Of a stretch of 64,000 nucleotides of DNA, positions 27,952-36,170 are shown one piece after another. The notes beneath the pieces are model-generated. The model searched no databases. It had not been told where the DNA came from and worked only from the letters and a program-made list of their open reading frames with translations. Numbering within the stretch: position 1 is the first letter of the stretch; every line of letters starts with the position of its first letter. Made by a program: the position numbers and the translations under genes. Origin of the DNA: CAYOBW01 sp964402115 (lineage in GTDB: Bacteria > Verrucomicrobiota > Kiritimatiellia > UBA8416 > CAYOBW01); NCBI GenBank assembly GCA_964402115.1, contig CAYOBW010000002.1:32486-96485 (forward strand). The letters run 5' to 3'.

Positions 27952-27986
27952 GACTTCGCAGACTCCTTGCCGTCCCCGGCGCCGCG

Positions 27987-28781
27987 TCAGGTGCGTTCGG
28001 CCGTTCCCGCGGGCGCGAGGTCGCCCAGCAGCGCCTTCACTTCCCGCCGGCTGGGGTAGTTGATCAGCACGCCGCGGTGCTTGCCCTTGAACACGAACAG
28101 GCTGCCGCACGCCACCGCGCTCACGCGGGTCCGCTCCACCAGCGCGCGAACGTCCGCCAGGCTGCCCGCCCCGCCGCAGGCAATCACCGGGATGTTCACC
28201 GCGTCCACCAGGACGCCGACCAGCTCCTCATCGAAGCCCTGCATGCTACCATCGCGGTCCACGGCATTCACGAACAATTCGCCGGCGCCCTGCGCGGCCA
28301 TGCGGCGGGCGTGCTCGAGCGGCGTAACCGATTCCTTGCGGCGGCCGCGGCCGGTCAGGAGCACGTGGCGGCCGAACAGCTCGCGGCGCACATCCATGGC
28401 GGCAACGATGCTCTGGCTGCCGAACCGCTGCGCCAGCTCCGCCACCAGCTCGGGACGCCGCACGGCGGCCGTGTTGACCGCGACCTTCTCCACACCCAGC
28501 GCGAAGAGGCGGTCGGCGTCCGCCACGGAGCGCACCCCGCCGCCGTAGCAGAACGGGATGAAGCTCTCGCTGACGATGTTGGCGACCTGCTCGAAGTCGG
28601 GTCCGCGGCGCTCCTCGGAGGCGTTGATGTCGAGGAAGATGATCTCGTCCACAAAGCGGTCGTTGTAGATCTTGACCGCGTTGATCGGGTCGCCCACGTA
28701 CGTGGGGTCCTTGAAGCGCACGGTCTTCACGAGCCCGCGGCCGTCGAGGAGCAGGCAGGGGATGAGGCGGACACTCAGCAC
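27987..28781 (-). CDS. hisF2: HisF2/AglZ-like acetamidino modification protein
   Basis: TIM-barrel paralogue of imidazole glycerol phosphate synthase HisF, 264 residues. The N-terminus VRLIPCLLLDGRGLVKTVRF and VGDPINAVKIYNDRFVDEIIFLDI are those of the AglZ/HisF2 group that acts in surface-sugar amidination rather than in histidine synthesis. CYGGGVRS, NTAAVRRP, VNAVDRDGSMQG and CGGAGS are the phosphate-site loops. It starts at GTG 28781, seven bases inside the end of hisH2, so it is translationally coupled to it. As in HisF/HisH, ammonia is expected to be channelled from the HisH-type glutaminase through this barrel, here to WbpG. Confidence 0.88.
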   Translation of the reverse strand: MLSVRLIPCLLLDGRGLVKTVRFKDPTYVGDPINAVKIYNDRFVDEIIFLDINASEERRGPDFEQVANIVSESFIPFCYGGGVRSVADADRLFALGVEKVAVNTAAVRRPELVAELAQRFGSQSIVAAMDVRRELFGRHVLLTGRGRRKESVTPLEHARRMAAQGAGELFVNAVDRDGSMQGFDEELVGVLVDAVNIPVIACGGAGSLADVRALVERTRVSAVACGSLFVFKGKHRGVLINYPSRREVKALLGDLAPAGTAERT

Positions 28782-29398
28782 GTGCAGAGCCCCCCAAAGG
28801 CCTTGAGCAGATGCTGGCCGTGACGGTGGCTTTTCTCCGGGTGGAACTGCACGCCGACAATGTTGCCGTGCTGGAAGGCCGCCGTGAAGTCGTAGCCGTA
28901 GTGCGCCGTAGCCAACACGTCGGCCTCGCGGTCGCAGACCGCATGGAAGCTATGCACGAAGTAGAAGCGAATCTCGTCCTCGATGGGCATGAAGAGGTCG
29001 GTGGGGCGCGCCGGACGCACGTCGTTCCAGCCCATGTGGGGCAGCCGCAGGCGGGCCGCCGAGGCGGGCGGCGCAAAACGCACGGTATCGGCCGGCACCC
29101 AGCCCAACCCCGGCCTCACGCCCTCCTGGCTGCTGCGCGTGAGCAGCTGCATGCCGAGACAGATCCCGAGCAGCGGTGTCCGCTCCACCCGCACGCGCCG
29201 TTCGAGCAGCGGCAGGATGCCGGTTTGCGCCAACCGTTCCATCCCGGTGTCGAACGCGCCCACGCCCGGCAGAATCAGCCGGTCAGCCGCCGCAAGGTCC
29301 ACCGGGTCGGCCGAGGCTTTCGCCTCCAACCCGATGTGCTTCAACATGTTCGTGATGGACCCGACATTGCCGAGCCCGCAGTCAATGACCACAATCAC
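28775..29398 (-). CDS. hisH2: HisH2-like glutamine amidotransferase
   Basis: Class I glutaminase of 207 residues that releases ammonia from glutamine. The nucleophile is in LLGICLGMQLL; His and Glu of the triad are in QFHPEKSH. N-terminal IDCGLGNVGSITNMLKHIG and LPGVGAFDTGM are standard HisH sequence. GTG 29398 is chosen: a GGAGG lies about ten bases before it. First gene of the hisH2-hisF2-wbpG unit. Because no other his gene is here and wbpG follows, I assign it to acetamidino sugar formation, not histidine synthesis. Confidence 0.88.
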   Translation of the reverse strand: MIVVIDCGLGNVGSITNMLKHIGLEAKASADPVDLAAADRLILPGVGAFDTGMERLAQTGILPLLERRVRVERTPLLGICLGMQLLTRSSQEGVRPGLGWVPADTVRFAPPASAARLRLPHMGWNDVRPARPTDLFMPIEDEIRFYFVHSFHAVCDREADVLATAHYGYDFTAAFQHGNIVGVQFHPEKSHRHGQHLLKAFGGLCTC

Positions 29399-29416
29399 AC
29401 GTCACCTGCCTCCAAG

Positions 29417-29487
29417 TGACCAGCGATCAGTGATCAGTGATCAGTGACCAGTGGTCGGTGGTCAGTGGTCGGTGGTCGGCGATCGGC
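29417..29487. repeat. Short tandem repeats (GATCAGT-type)
   Basis: Imperfect heptamer/octamer repeats of the type GATCAGT and GGTCGGT/GGTCAGT run for about 70 bases directly upstream of hisH2. The repeated unit GATCAGTGATCAGTG is followed by variants with G for A. It resembles the simple intergenic repeat tracts at 49754-49795. Confidence 0.75.
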
Positions 29488-29561
29488 AACGCACGCCCCC
29501 GCAGGTTATGCACGGTTAGCGTGTGGGTTGCCGATCCGCACGGGGCACTGACAACTGCCGT

Positions 29562-29790
29562 TCAACGGGGCATAGCATCGGGGTGAGGCTGCGGGTTGTC
29601 AAGATGTGTTCCGCGACAGATGTGTTCCGCGATCCAGAGGGTGAAGAGGTGTTCGCCGTGAGGCGCCAGGTGACCATAGTCGTAGTAGTCGTTCTCCTGC
29701 AGTCCCGTAGCAACTTCGCGTCCTGGCCACCCCACACCGCCACGTCGTGATGCTGACCGAACGCCTGCAGGCGGCCACGACGGTGGAAGG
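29562..29790 (-). pseudogene. Frameshifted C-terminal remnant of an SGNH-hydrolase-like gene
   Basis: Two frames must be joined to give sensible protein. One reads QAFGQHHDVAVWGGQDAKLL (upstream on the minus strand), the other continues ENDYYDYGHLAPHGEHLFTL and WIAEHI. The second holds the block V pattern DxGHLxPxG with catalytic Asp and His of SGNH/GDSL enzymes. The shift is near 29701-29710. No start or N-terminal GDSN-like block is visible, so only the tail survives. It lies just downstream of the intact SGNH-like gene (30020-31060) but is clearly different in sequence. A sequencing error cannot explain the missing N-terminus. Confidence 0.55.
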
Positions 29791-30019
29791 GGCAACCTCA
29801 GCGCGTCAACTTTTCACAGGGAATGGAACCACGCCGTTCGACCAACTCGCTTCGCACCGGAGCGCCTCTGTTGTTTGCTGACGCCGCCCGAAGGGCAGGG
29901 TTGGCGCATGGGTGGAGACCGTCCGCACCGTAGCACATCACGTGCGGCCCAACATCGGGGAGGCCTGCGCCCGCCCGCGCTGGCCAAGACGCGCATCGTC
30001 CGGATACGCACGTTCCACA

Positions 30020-31060
30020 TCAGGAATCGATAGCACGGAGTTCTCGAAGAGCCAGATCCTCCAGCGCGCGATGGAGTCTCATCTGCCCACGCAAGTTGGG
30101 ATGTGTTGAATCCTGAAATTCATCGTCAGGCAACAGGCTGGAGCAGTCAACGAGCGGCACGCCGTGCTGGCCGCACACTGCGGCGGCCTGTTCACGAAAG
30201 GCGGAGGGATAAGGCAGTCCCCCGTGCCACGAACCCAACGGCAGCAGGACGGCGGTCACGCGGACCCCCCTGAGTAGCAGACTGTCAATCACGGCTGCCC
30301 ACTCGCCCATCTGCGAGGCCATACCAGCCTGCCAGTCGCTGCCCAGATAGCCGGACCAGTACGCCGCGTACTCCCCGGCGTCGTGCGCGAGTTGGGGCTT
30401 CCACCGGCCCTTCAGGCCAAACAAGTAGGTTCGGAGAAAATTGCTGGCTACCGCCTTCTCCGTCACCAACCATCGTCGCAATGCCGACGTCTCGACGGGG
30501 CGGATGCCGTCACGGTCGCTGTACGTAAACAGCCCGTGGCGTTGAAACAAGCTCGGGAAATAGTCGCCGTTGGGCCGGTTCCGTACTTCGACAGCATTCC
30601 CGTAGAACAATCCGAACACGACCGACACCCGGCCGCTCCCCGCCCTCAACAGCCCCCGGTGCTGGATGAGATACTCGATAAACTGCCGTTGCTGCGTGAA
30701 ATTGGCCGAGCTCACGCCGTAATTGCCCACCCGTGACCGGATTGCGGGAGGCAGTTCCCATGGCATGATGGAGACCTTCACATTGGAGGCACCGAAGAAA
30801 TACACCCCCCCGTGCGAGTAGTCGGCGTGTGGCAACTCGTCCAGCAGCAGCCGTTCCTCGAAGTCCACAAAATGGAGCGTTTGTTGGTACTGGCCGCCGT
30901 CGGCATGCCATTGCGCAAGACGCCGGACCTGCAGCCAGGCGCGCGGGGTGTCGCAGCGAGTCAACCCCACGACACAGCAGCACGTGCCGACGACTGCGGC
31001 CAGGAGAGCCAGACCGTAGCGGACAGGGCTAACGCGTTCGCAGTCCGGACACGCAGGCAT
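30020..31060 (-). CDS. Membrane-anchored SGNH-hydrolase-like protein (AlgJ/AlgX/DltD type)
   Basis: 346 residues. One N-terminal membrane helix (YGLALLAAVVGTCCCVVGL) puts the domain outside the cytoplasmic membrane. Catalytic regions are divergent: VYFFGASNVKVS takes the place of GDSN block I (the serine is in GASN), and DDEFQDSTHPNLRGQMRL is a typical block V with Asp and His. ATG 31060 follows GAGGA. Last gene of the MaoC-FkbH-ACP-MBOAT-radical SAM operon. By analogy with AlgJ/AlgX and PatB it may receive the acyl group exported by the MBOAT protein and put it on glycan. Function is inferred from neighbours and motif only. Confidence 0.7.
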   Translation of the reverse strand: MPACPDCERVSPVRYGLALLAAVVGTCCCVVGLTRCDTPRAWLQVRRLAQWHADGGQYQQTLHFVDFEERLLLDELPHADYSHGGVYFFGASNVKVSIMPWELPPAIRSRVGNYGVSSANFTQQRQFIEYLIQHRGLLRAGSGRVSVVFGLFYGNAVEVRNRPNGDYFPSLFQRHGLFTYSDRDGIRPVETSALRRWLVTEKAVASNFLRTYLFGLKGRWKPQLAHDAGEYAAYWSGYLGSDWQAGMASQMGEWAAVIDSLLLRGVRVTAVLLPLGSWHGGLPYPSAFREQAAAVCGQHGVPLVDCSSLLPDDEFQDSTHPNLRGQMRLHRALEDLALRELRAIDS

Positions 31061-31079
31061 GCTCGAATTCCTCGCGCTT

Positions 31080-31253
31080 TCAAAACGTCTGATACAGGAC
31101 AACCGGCGCTCGACTAGAAAGCAACAACACGATCGTGGACACCACGGCCAGGACAGCCAGCCCAGCATCCATCAGGCGCGGATGCCGATCGGCCCAACGT
31201 TCCACGGCGGCCCATCCTGCGGGCGGCATGGCTGGGGACCTAGGCGTCGTCAT
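31080..31253 (-). CDS. Small single-span membrane protein (57 residues)
   Basis: Too short for most gene lists, but well supported by position: its ATG (31251-31253) lies 14 bases inside the end of the radical SAM gene and its stop is 19 bases from the start of the SGNH-like gene. Sequence begins MTTPRSPAMPPAGWAAVERW, then has one membrane helix of about 20 residues (DAGLAVLAVVSTIVLLLS) and a short tail. Small subunits with one helix (such as DltX in D-alanylation) occur next to MBOAT acyltransferases; by analogy this could be a partner of the MBOAT protein. No homologue recognised. Codon use matches its neighbours. Confidence 0.6.
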   Translation of the reverse strand: MTTPRSPAMPPAGWAAVERWADRHPRLMDAGLAVLAVVSTIVLLLSSRAPVVLYQTF

Positions 31254-32730
31254 GTTCCGTCCTCCCCAGGATGTATCTGAACACGCGTCTCGGATTCCTG
31301 ATCGTACGCCCGAGCAGCGCGCTGTAGGCCGCGTCGATCTCCGCGGACGTCAGGAAACGCTCTTGCACGGCCAGGGCCTGCTGAAGCCGTTCGGGATCGA
31401 GCAGGACCGTCTTCATGTACTCCACGAACAGATTCTGGAAGTCCTTCCGCGTCAATGTACTCGTCTCCGATCCCGAAATGTCATGGTAGGCAAGGCGGGA
31501 GGTCTCGATGGCCTCCGGGGCGATGGCGCCCATCGAGAGCCCAAGCTGCGTGAGTTCGGTGTGGGGGAAATACCTGACTGCGAACAAGTAGGGCATAGTC
31601 ACGCCCTTCCGCTGACGGGCATACCGGATCGTCTCCATGGCTTCCGCGTACGTCTCGGTGGGGAACCCAACCATGAGGAACAACCCCACCATGATCCCCT
31701 TCCGCACCGTGTAGTCAATGATGCCCGCCGCAGTTTCCGGGTCTCCGTTGCGCCCGGCAAGTTCGTTGATGCGCGGCACGGCGCTCTCGACCGCGTACGT
31801 GATCCAGCTTGTCCCGGCCTCGACCAGCAAATCGACCAGTTCGCGCGTCATCAGTTCGGCGCGCAGACCCGCAGGAAAGTAAAACCGGCAATCGAGTCCC
31901 CGGTCTCTGACACCCTGGAAGATTGCCCGCACGCGGCGCGCATCCAAGTTGAACGTGTCGTCGACAAATGTGATATCCTGAATGTTTCGCTCGCGACGCA
32001 GGTACTCGATCTCGTCCACAACCGACGTTGCGCAACGAGCACGGAACCCCCTGCCCATCGTCTTGAAGCAGTACTTGCACGCAAACGGACAACCGCGAGA
32101 GGATAGGATCAGTCCCTGCCGGCGCAGCGTATACCCGTACGACAGAACGCCGGCGTAGGTTTCCTCGTTCAGCACAGTGTAGTCCGGGTATGGCAGAGCG
32201 TCCAGGTCGGCGATGAGTTCCGCTGACGCGTTGTGTACGACCTCGGCTCCCCGACAGAAGTGCAATCCCCCAACGGCGCCAATCTCCCGTGTGCCCCCGA
32301 GGTGTTCGAGAAACTGGACGAAGCTTCGCTCGCCTTCGCCGGAAATGACGAAGCAGGCTGGTGCGTCGCGCAAAATGCTCTCCGGTTCACAGGTAGCGTG
32401 CGGCCCGCCGACGACCAGGGGCACCTCAGGCAGTAGCGCACGCACGTCGCGCATCAACTGAATCAGCCGCTCTCTGGCAATGGCGAGCGCCCGAAAACCG
32501 ACCACATCCGGCACGAAACTTCGCAGTGTCTCCGTCAGCGCGACCGGGTCGTGGGGCTCGACCGCGGTATTGAGCAGCCTGACCGCAACGCCAGGGAACG
32601 CCCTCTTGGCCGCCGCCGACAGGTACATGAGGCCCAAGGGGAGAACGACCTGTCGAGCGGTCTCGCCTTGCGAGCCTGCCATCCAGGCCGTGTTCACATC
32701 TATCAGCAAGATGCGTGCGATAGATTTCAC
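31240..32730 (-). CDS. Radical SAM protein with N-terminal B12-binding-like domain
   Basis: 496 residues. N-terminal Rossmann-like B12-binding-type domain, about 1-150, with PLGLMYLSAAAKRAFPGVAV, PDVVGF and VVGGPHATCEPE; the cobalamin-ligand DxHxxG motif is not seen, so real cobalamin binding is uncertain. Radical SAM core, about 205-420, with the cluster motif CPFACKYC (Cys214, 218, 221), then the usual EIEYLRRE and FVDDTFN. Starts at GTG 32730, which overlaps the MBOAT stop (GTGA). Such proteins can methylate unactivated carbons or rearrange substrates. Within this operon it probably modifies the acyl group or the glycan; the substrate is not known. Confidence 0.85.
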   Translation of the reverse strand: MKSIARILLIDVNTAWMAGSQGETARQVVLPLGLMYLSAAAKRAFPGVAVRLLNTAVEPHDPVALTETLRSFVPDVVGFRALAIARERLIQLMRDVRALLPEVPLVVGGPHATCEPESILRDAPACFVISGEGERSFVQFLEHLGGTREIGAVGGLHFCRGAEVVHNASAELIADLDALPYPDYTVLNEETYAGVLSYGYTLRRQGLILSSRGCPFACKYCFKTMGRGFRARCATSVVDEIEYLRRERNIQDITFVDDTFNLDARRVRAIFQGVRDRGLDCRFYFPAGLRAELMTRELVDLLVEAGTSWITYAVESAVPRINELAGRNGDPETAAGIIDYTVRKGIMVGLFLMVGFPTETYAEAMETIRYARQRKGVTMPYLFAVRYFPHTELTQLGLSMGAIAPEAIETSRLAYHDISGSETSTLTRKDFQNLFVEYMKTVLLDPERLQQALAVQERFLTSAEIDAAYSALLGRTIRNPRRVFRYILGRTEHDDA

Positions 32731-33986
32731 GAAACAACCCCCTTCCCGCCAAATACAGCCGCCAGAAATAGACGCAGGATGCGCCACGTCGTCTGCATGT
32801 CGCTCGGAAAGAACACGAACGTCACGCAAACGAAGTGGAACGTCAGCGCCATGGCCGCCCACCGGATGGATCGGGAGGCCAGATAGCGCCCCATTCCAGC
32901 GCGCCCATGCCGACGCAGCAGCAGCGTCTCCCACGCCTTGGAGACCGAAACGCCCGCGCCGTGGAGCAGTCCAAACACGACAAAATTCCAGGTGGAACCG
33001 TGCCAAACCCCCGCAAGGAAGAGCGCCACGAAGTAGCACAGGAACACCTGGGAGGCCGCGCGGGACGGCCAGCGGGTCGCCAGGGCATGATAGAGCGGCG
33101 TGAACAGGTAGTCACGGATCCAGACGCTCAACGTCCTGTGCCACCGTGCCCAGAAATCGATCATGTTGCGTGCCAGATAGGGACGGTCGAAGTTCTCCGG
33201 CAACGGCAGCCCGATCAACGACGCGCCCCCGATCACGATATCGCAGTATCCATCAAAATTCATATACACGTAGAGCGGAAACAGGTAAAATCGGCCAAAG
33301 AACCACAGAATGATATCACCGCGGGACGCCGGGGATCCGAAGTCAAGGACATCGTGGAGTCTGACGCCCAGCCGTGTGTAGCACCAGAGGCAGAATGCGG
33401 CCACGCCGCCGACCTTGATCACGCCCGTAAAGACCCGGAGAAACGCCGTCTGCACGGCACCGCGACTGCAACAGACGCCAGACGGCGCATCCCAGAATGC
33501 CTGAAAGGCCTTGAACCGCTGGATGGGACCCGAGGTCAGCGTGAACAGGTTGACCTGGTAGTTCAGGTACGCACCGAAGGTCAATGCCGGCAGCTGCCCC
33601 TGCGCGACATCTACGGCGACGTGAATCTGCCGGAAGAGCATGTAGCTGAGGCCCACCAGTTGCAGTGAGTGAGAGACCCACACGTGCGGCAACCAAGGAC
33701 GCATGACATCGTACCGCTTCAGGACCAGGAAGGCACCCACCATCGCCAGCACGCCGCCGACCAGCACGGAGCGCCGGGGGTGTTGGGCCAGAAGACGGGC
33801 GACGCCGTAACCCGTCGTCAGGAAGAGAAACAGCGCGAGTAACGAGCGGGCATCGTGAAACAGAACGCAAACGCCAACATTGCAGACCGTGAAGAACCCT
33901 CTCCGCCAGCGCGCGTCCGGAAGCAGGGCGAACAGGGAAAAGAAGACGAGCAGAAAGAGCAGAAACTCGAGACTGCAAAAGCTCAT
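32727..33986 (-). CDS. MBOAT-family O-acyltransferase
   Basis: Polytopic inner-membrane acyltransferase of 419 residues with ten or so helices, shorter than the usual ~470 of AlgI. The MBOAT core is clear: SGPIQRFKAFQAFW, YMNFDGYCDIVIGGASLIG, PENFDRPYLARNMIDFWARWHRT, IRDYLFTPLY and the conserved His in LAGVWHGSTWNFV. It should move an acyl group from a cytoplasmic carrier across the membrane, here probably from the ACP next to it. Overlaps ACP upstream by four bases and the radical SAM gene downstream by four. In other bacteria AlgI, PatA and DltB do the same for acetyl or D-alanyl groups. Confidence 0.88.
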   Translation of the reverse strand: MSFCSLEFLLFLLVFFSLFALLPDARWRRGFFTVCNVGVCVLFHDARSLLALFLFLTTGYGVARLLAQHPRRSVLVGGVLAMVGAFLVLKRYDVMRPWLPHVWVSHSLQLVGLSYMLFRQIHVAVDVAQGQLPALTFGAYLNYQVNLFTLTSGPIQRFKAFQAFWDAPSGVCCSRGAVQTAFLRVFTGVIKVGGVAAFCLWCYTRLGVRLHDVLDFGSPASRGDIILWFFGRFYLFPLYVYMNFDGYCDIVIGGASLIGLPLPENFDRPYLARNMIDFWARWHRTLSVWIRDYLFTPLYHALATRWPSRAASQVFLCYFVALFLAGVWHGSTWNFVVFGLLHGAGVSVSKAWETLLLRRHGRAGMGRYLASRSIRWAAMALTFHFVCVTFVFFPSDMQTTWRILRLFLAAVFGGKGVVS

Positions 33987-34243
33987 GCCTTGTCTCTGAT
34001 CTTCTGCTCGAGCACCTGCAGGAACGTACCAACGTTCTGCCCCTCCTCCTTCATTTCCGAGATCTCGGCCGTGGCGAACCGGACGCCGAAGCGTTTCTCG
34101 GTGGCGATGATAAGGTTGATGTGCATCAGCGAATCCCAGCCGACGACGTCGGCAGCTGTTGTGCTCTCGCTAATCTGAAGCGCATCGTCATCGAACACCT
34201 CGCGGAAGAGGTCTTGCAGTTGTTCGCGTCGTTCAGCCGTCAT
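33983..34243 (-). CDS. Acyl carrier protein
   Basis: 86 residues with the ACP attachment site GWDSLMHINLI; the serine of DSL carries phosphopantetheine. Helical, acidic overall. Its start is 11 bases inside the end of the FkbH-like gene and its stop overlaps the MBOAT ATG, so the three are translated together. A dedicated carrier like this is the usual partner of FkbH-type loading enzymes and of acyltransferases that use ACP-bound acyl groups. Confidence 0.85.
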   Translation of the reverse strand: MTAERREQLQDLFREVFDDDALQISESTTAADVVGWDSLMHINLIIATEKRFGVRFATAEISEMKEEGQNVGTFLQVLEQKIRDKA

Positions 34244-36170
34244 TCGACACCTCTTTGATGAACGTCCGGGGTGCGGTCCAGCTCTCCGAAATCGGCATTT
34301 CCCATACCGTTCCGCTGACATCGTTCCCCGAGACTAACGTGAATCCAAGGTTCGCGTAGTGAGCCTTGACCAGCGCGTTCTTCGCCGTCGGGAGGTACTC
34401 ACCAACCACGGCGCGCAGACCGCGGGCGCGCGCCGCCTCGTATAACCTGATCAGCGTGAATTCCTCGACCGTGCGCTTGAGGACGCGACAACTCATCACC
34501 CACGTGTCAACAAACAGTTCCAGACCGCGGATCTGCCCCAATACGACGGCAATGAGTCCGCTGTCGCCGAGCCGGTCGCTCAGTGTAACCGCGAGGGTCA
34601 GCCAGTCTCCGTCCGTAAGGAGCGTGGCGACGTGCGCCGGCGAGTACCGCCGGGTACGGAGATTGAACTGGTTCGACCGATTGATCAACTGCACGCTGCG
34701 GCCGAGCGTGGCAGACGTGATCGGGGCCGCCGCGGCACTCATCTGCAGCGAGTCGAGGAACTCCTCGACGGAGCGAGCGGAGGCCGCGAGAGCCTGCCGC
34801 TGGGCACTGGCTCGATAGTCCGCCGTTCGGCGCAGATCGTCCGCGCCAACGGTCACGGCCTGAAAGAAGTGGCCGCGGTCGAGAGCCTCTACCCAGGCGG
34901 CCGGATCGGCGGGCATCTCGGGCACGGCAACATCGGGCAAAATCCGCCGTACCAGCGCCCGTTCGTGGGGGCTGTCGTCAATGAAGACGAACGAGTCCAA
35001 TCCAAGGTTGAGATTCTGCGCGATGGCGCGGATGTTGGCGGCCTTGTCGGACCAATTGGCCACGAAACACGCAATGTCGTCCAGCCGTAGCACCATGTGA
35101 GGATGCTCGCGAAAGACGCGCTCGGCGACGGCGGCGTCATTCTTGCTGCACACGGCGAGCACCACGCCACGTTCGCGCAACGCCTTCACGTAGCGCTGGA
35201 ACCCAAGGAACGCCTCGGCGACGGGATCGCCCACGCCAAGCTGAAGCCCCTCCATGCCAGCATCCCCGACAACCCCCCCCCACAGGGTGTTGTCCAGATC
35301 CAACACCAGGCATTTCCTGCTATGCCCCGCATGGGCAGCGATCACTGACGCCACGCTGTGGGCGTAGGGGACGAGGTGTTCCGGGGAACAAGGCAGTTTG
35401 GCATGGCAGTAGAAGCGCTCATCGGCCCAAGCGTATCGGCCCACTGCCCCAGCCAGATGGTCTACATCGTGAATCGTCACAAACGACGGCGCCTGCGCGG
35501 CCAGCCGCCGGTTGATCTCTGTCACGTAAGAGCACCCGCTGGCGGGATGACGTGATTCGTAGTTGTCGAGTGGCCGCCATGGCGGCACAACGAGATTGTC
35601 CTGAACAACCTGGCAACGCAAGCGTCCATGCACGGTCGTCCACAGCGCCATGCGATCCGCGAGTTCCCGGTCGGCCAGGGCGCGAACCTGAGTTTCGTCG
35701 TCGCCCACGGCCGGCATGCCACTCAAGTCGCGCCATGTGGTCGGGAGATACACGAACGGGGGCTCGAATGCATACAAGGGGGAGCGTTCGTCCAGGATCT
35801 CCTGACGGCAGGTGCCGTAGGCCGACTCGTAGATGTCCACCCACACGCCAGAACCGAACAGAAAGAGATCGACAAGGGTAGCGAGTTGCTGCGTCGTAAT
35901 ACTCCCCAGCACCGCGAGTCGTATGAGCGACGGAGGTCGAGCGACTCCTGCCCGAAGGTCGCGGGAAACGCGGTGGAGCTTCAGCGCTTCTGTAAAGTCG
36001 AGGGTGCCGGAAATGACCTGCCGCAGGGCTTCGCCCACCACGTCGTAGCGGCATGCCGCGACATCATCCCTCAACCCTTTCAGCAGTCCGGCGAATGCCG
36101 CCCGCCGGCCTGCCGGCGCGGTCGAGAGGTAGTCCTGCACCAGAGACTGGAGATCTGACGGCGCTGTCAT
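34233..36170 (-). CDS. FkbH-like HAD-superfamily acyl-ACP loading enzyme
   Basis: 645 residues. Residues 1-280 form an N-terminal extension found in many FkbH proteins, which includes SGNH-like features (FVTIHDVDHLAG). The HAD-IIIC core starts at LVLDLDNTLWGGVVGD (DLDNTLW at 291-297, catalytic Asp), with LAVCSKNDAAVAE and FVFIDDSPHER further on. The C-terminus is GNAT-like (LSDRLGDSGLIAVVLG). FkbH enzymes take 1,3-bisphosphoglycerate, remove phosphate and load glyceryl onto an ACP for polyketide extender units. With its own ACP next to it, this one likely makes glyceryl-ACP or a similar hydroxyacyl-ACP. Overlaps MaoC upstream by four bases. Confidence 0.82.
   Translation of the reverse strand: MTAPSDLQSLVQDYLSTAPAGRRAAFAGLLKGLRDDVAACRYDVVGEALRQVISGTLDFTEALKLHRVSRDLRAGVARPPSLIRLAVLGSITTQQLATLVDLFLFGSGVWVDIYESAYGTCRQEILDERSPLYAFEPPFVYLPTTWRDLSGMPAVGDDETQVRALADRELADRMALWTTVHGRLRCQVVQDNLVVPPWRPLDNYESRHPASGCSYVTEINRRLAAQAPSFVTIHDVDHLAGAVGRYAWADERFYCHAKLPCSPEHLVPYAHSVASVIAAHAGHSRKCLVLDLDNTLWGGVVGDAGMEGLQLGVGDPVAEAFLGFQRYVKALRERGVVLAVCSKNDAAVAERVFREHPHMVLRLDDIACFVANWSDKAANIRAIAQNLNLGLDSFVFIDDSPHERALVRRILPDVAVPEMPADPAAWVEALDRGHFFQAVTVGADDLRRTADYRASAQRQALAASARSVEEFLDSLQMSAAAAPITSATLGRSVQLINRSNQFNLRTRRYSPAHVATLLTDGDWLTLAVTLSDRLGDSGLIAVVLGQIRGLELFVDTWVMSCRVLKRTVEEFTLIRLYEAARARGLRAVVGEYLPTAKNALVKAHYANLGFTLVSGNDVSGTVWEMPISESWTAPRTFIKEVSNDG

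Noticed and set aside
27987..29398. HisF and HisH as histidine biosynthesis genes
   Set aside because: The HisF sequence belongs to the AglZ/HisF2 type and wbpG is next to them; no other his gene is present.
29417..29487. GATCAGT repeats as a CRISPR or operator array
   Set aside because: No spacers; units are adjacent and degenerate, so a simple tandem repeat.
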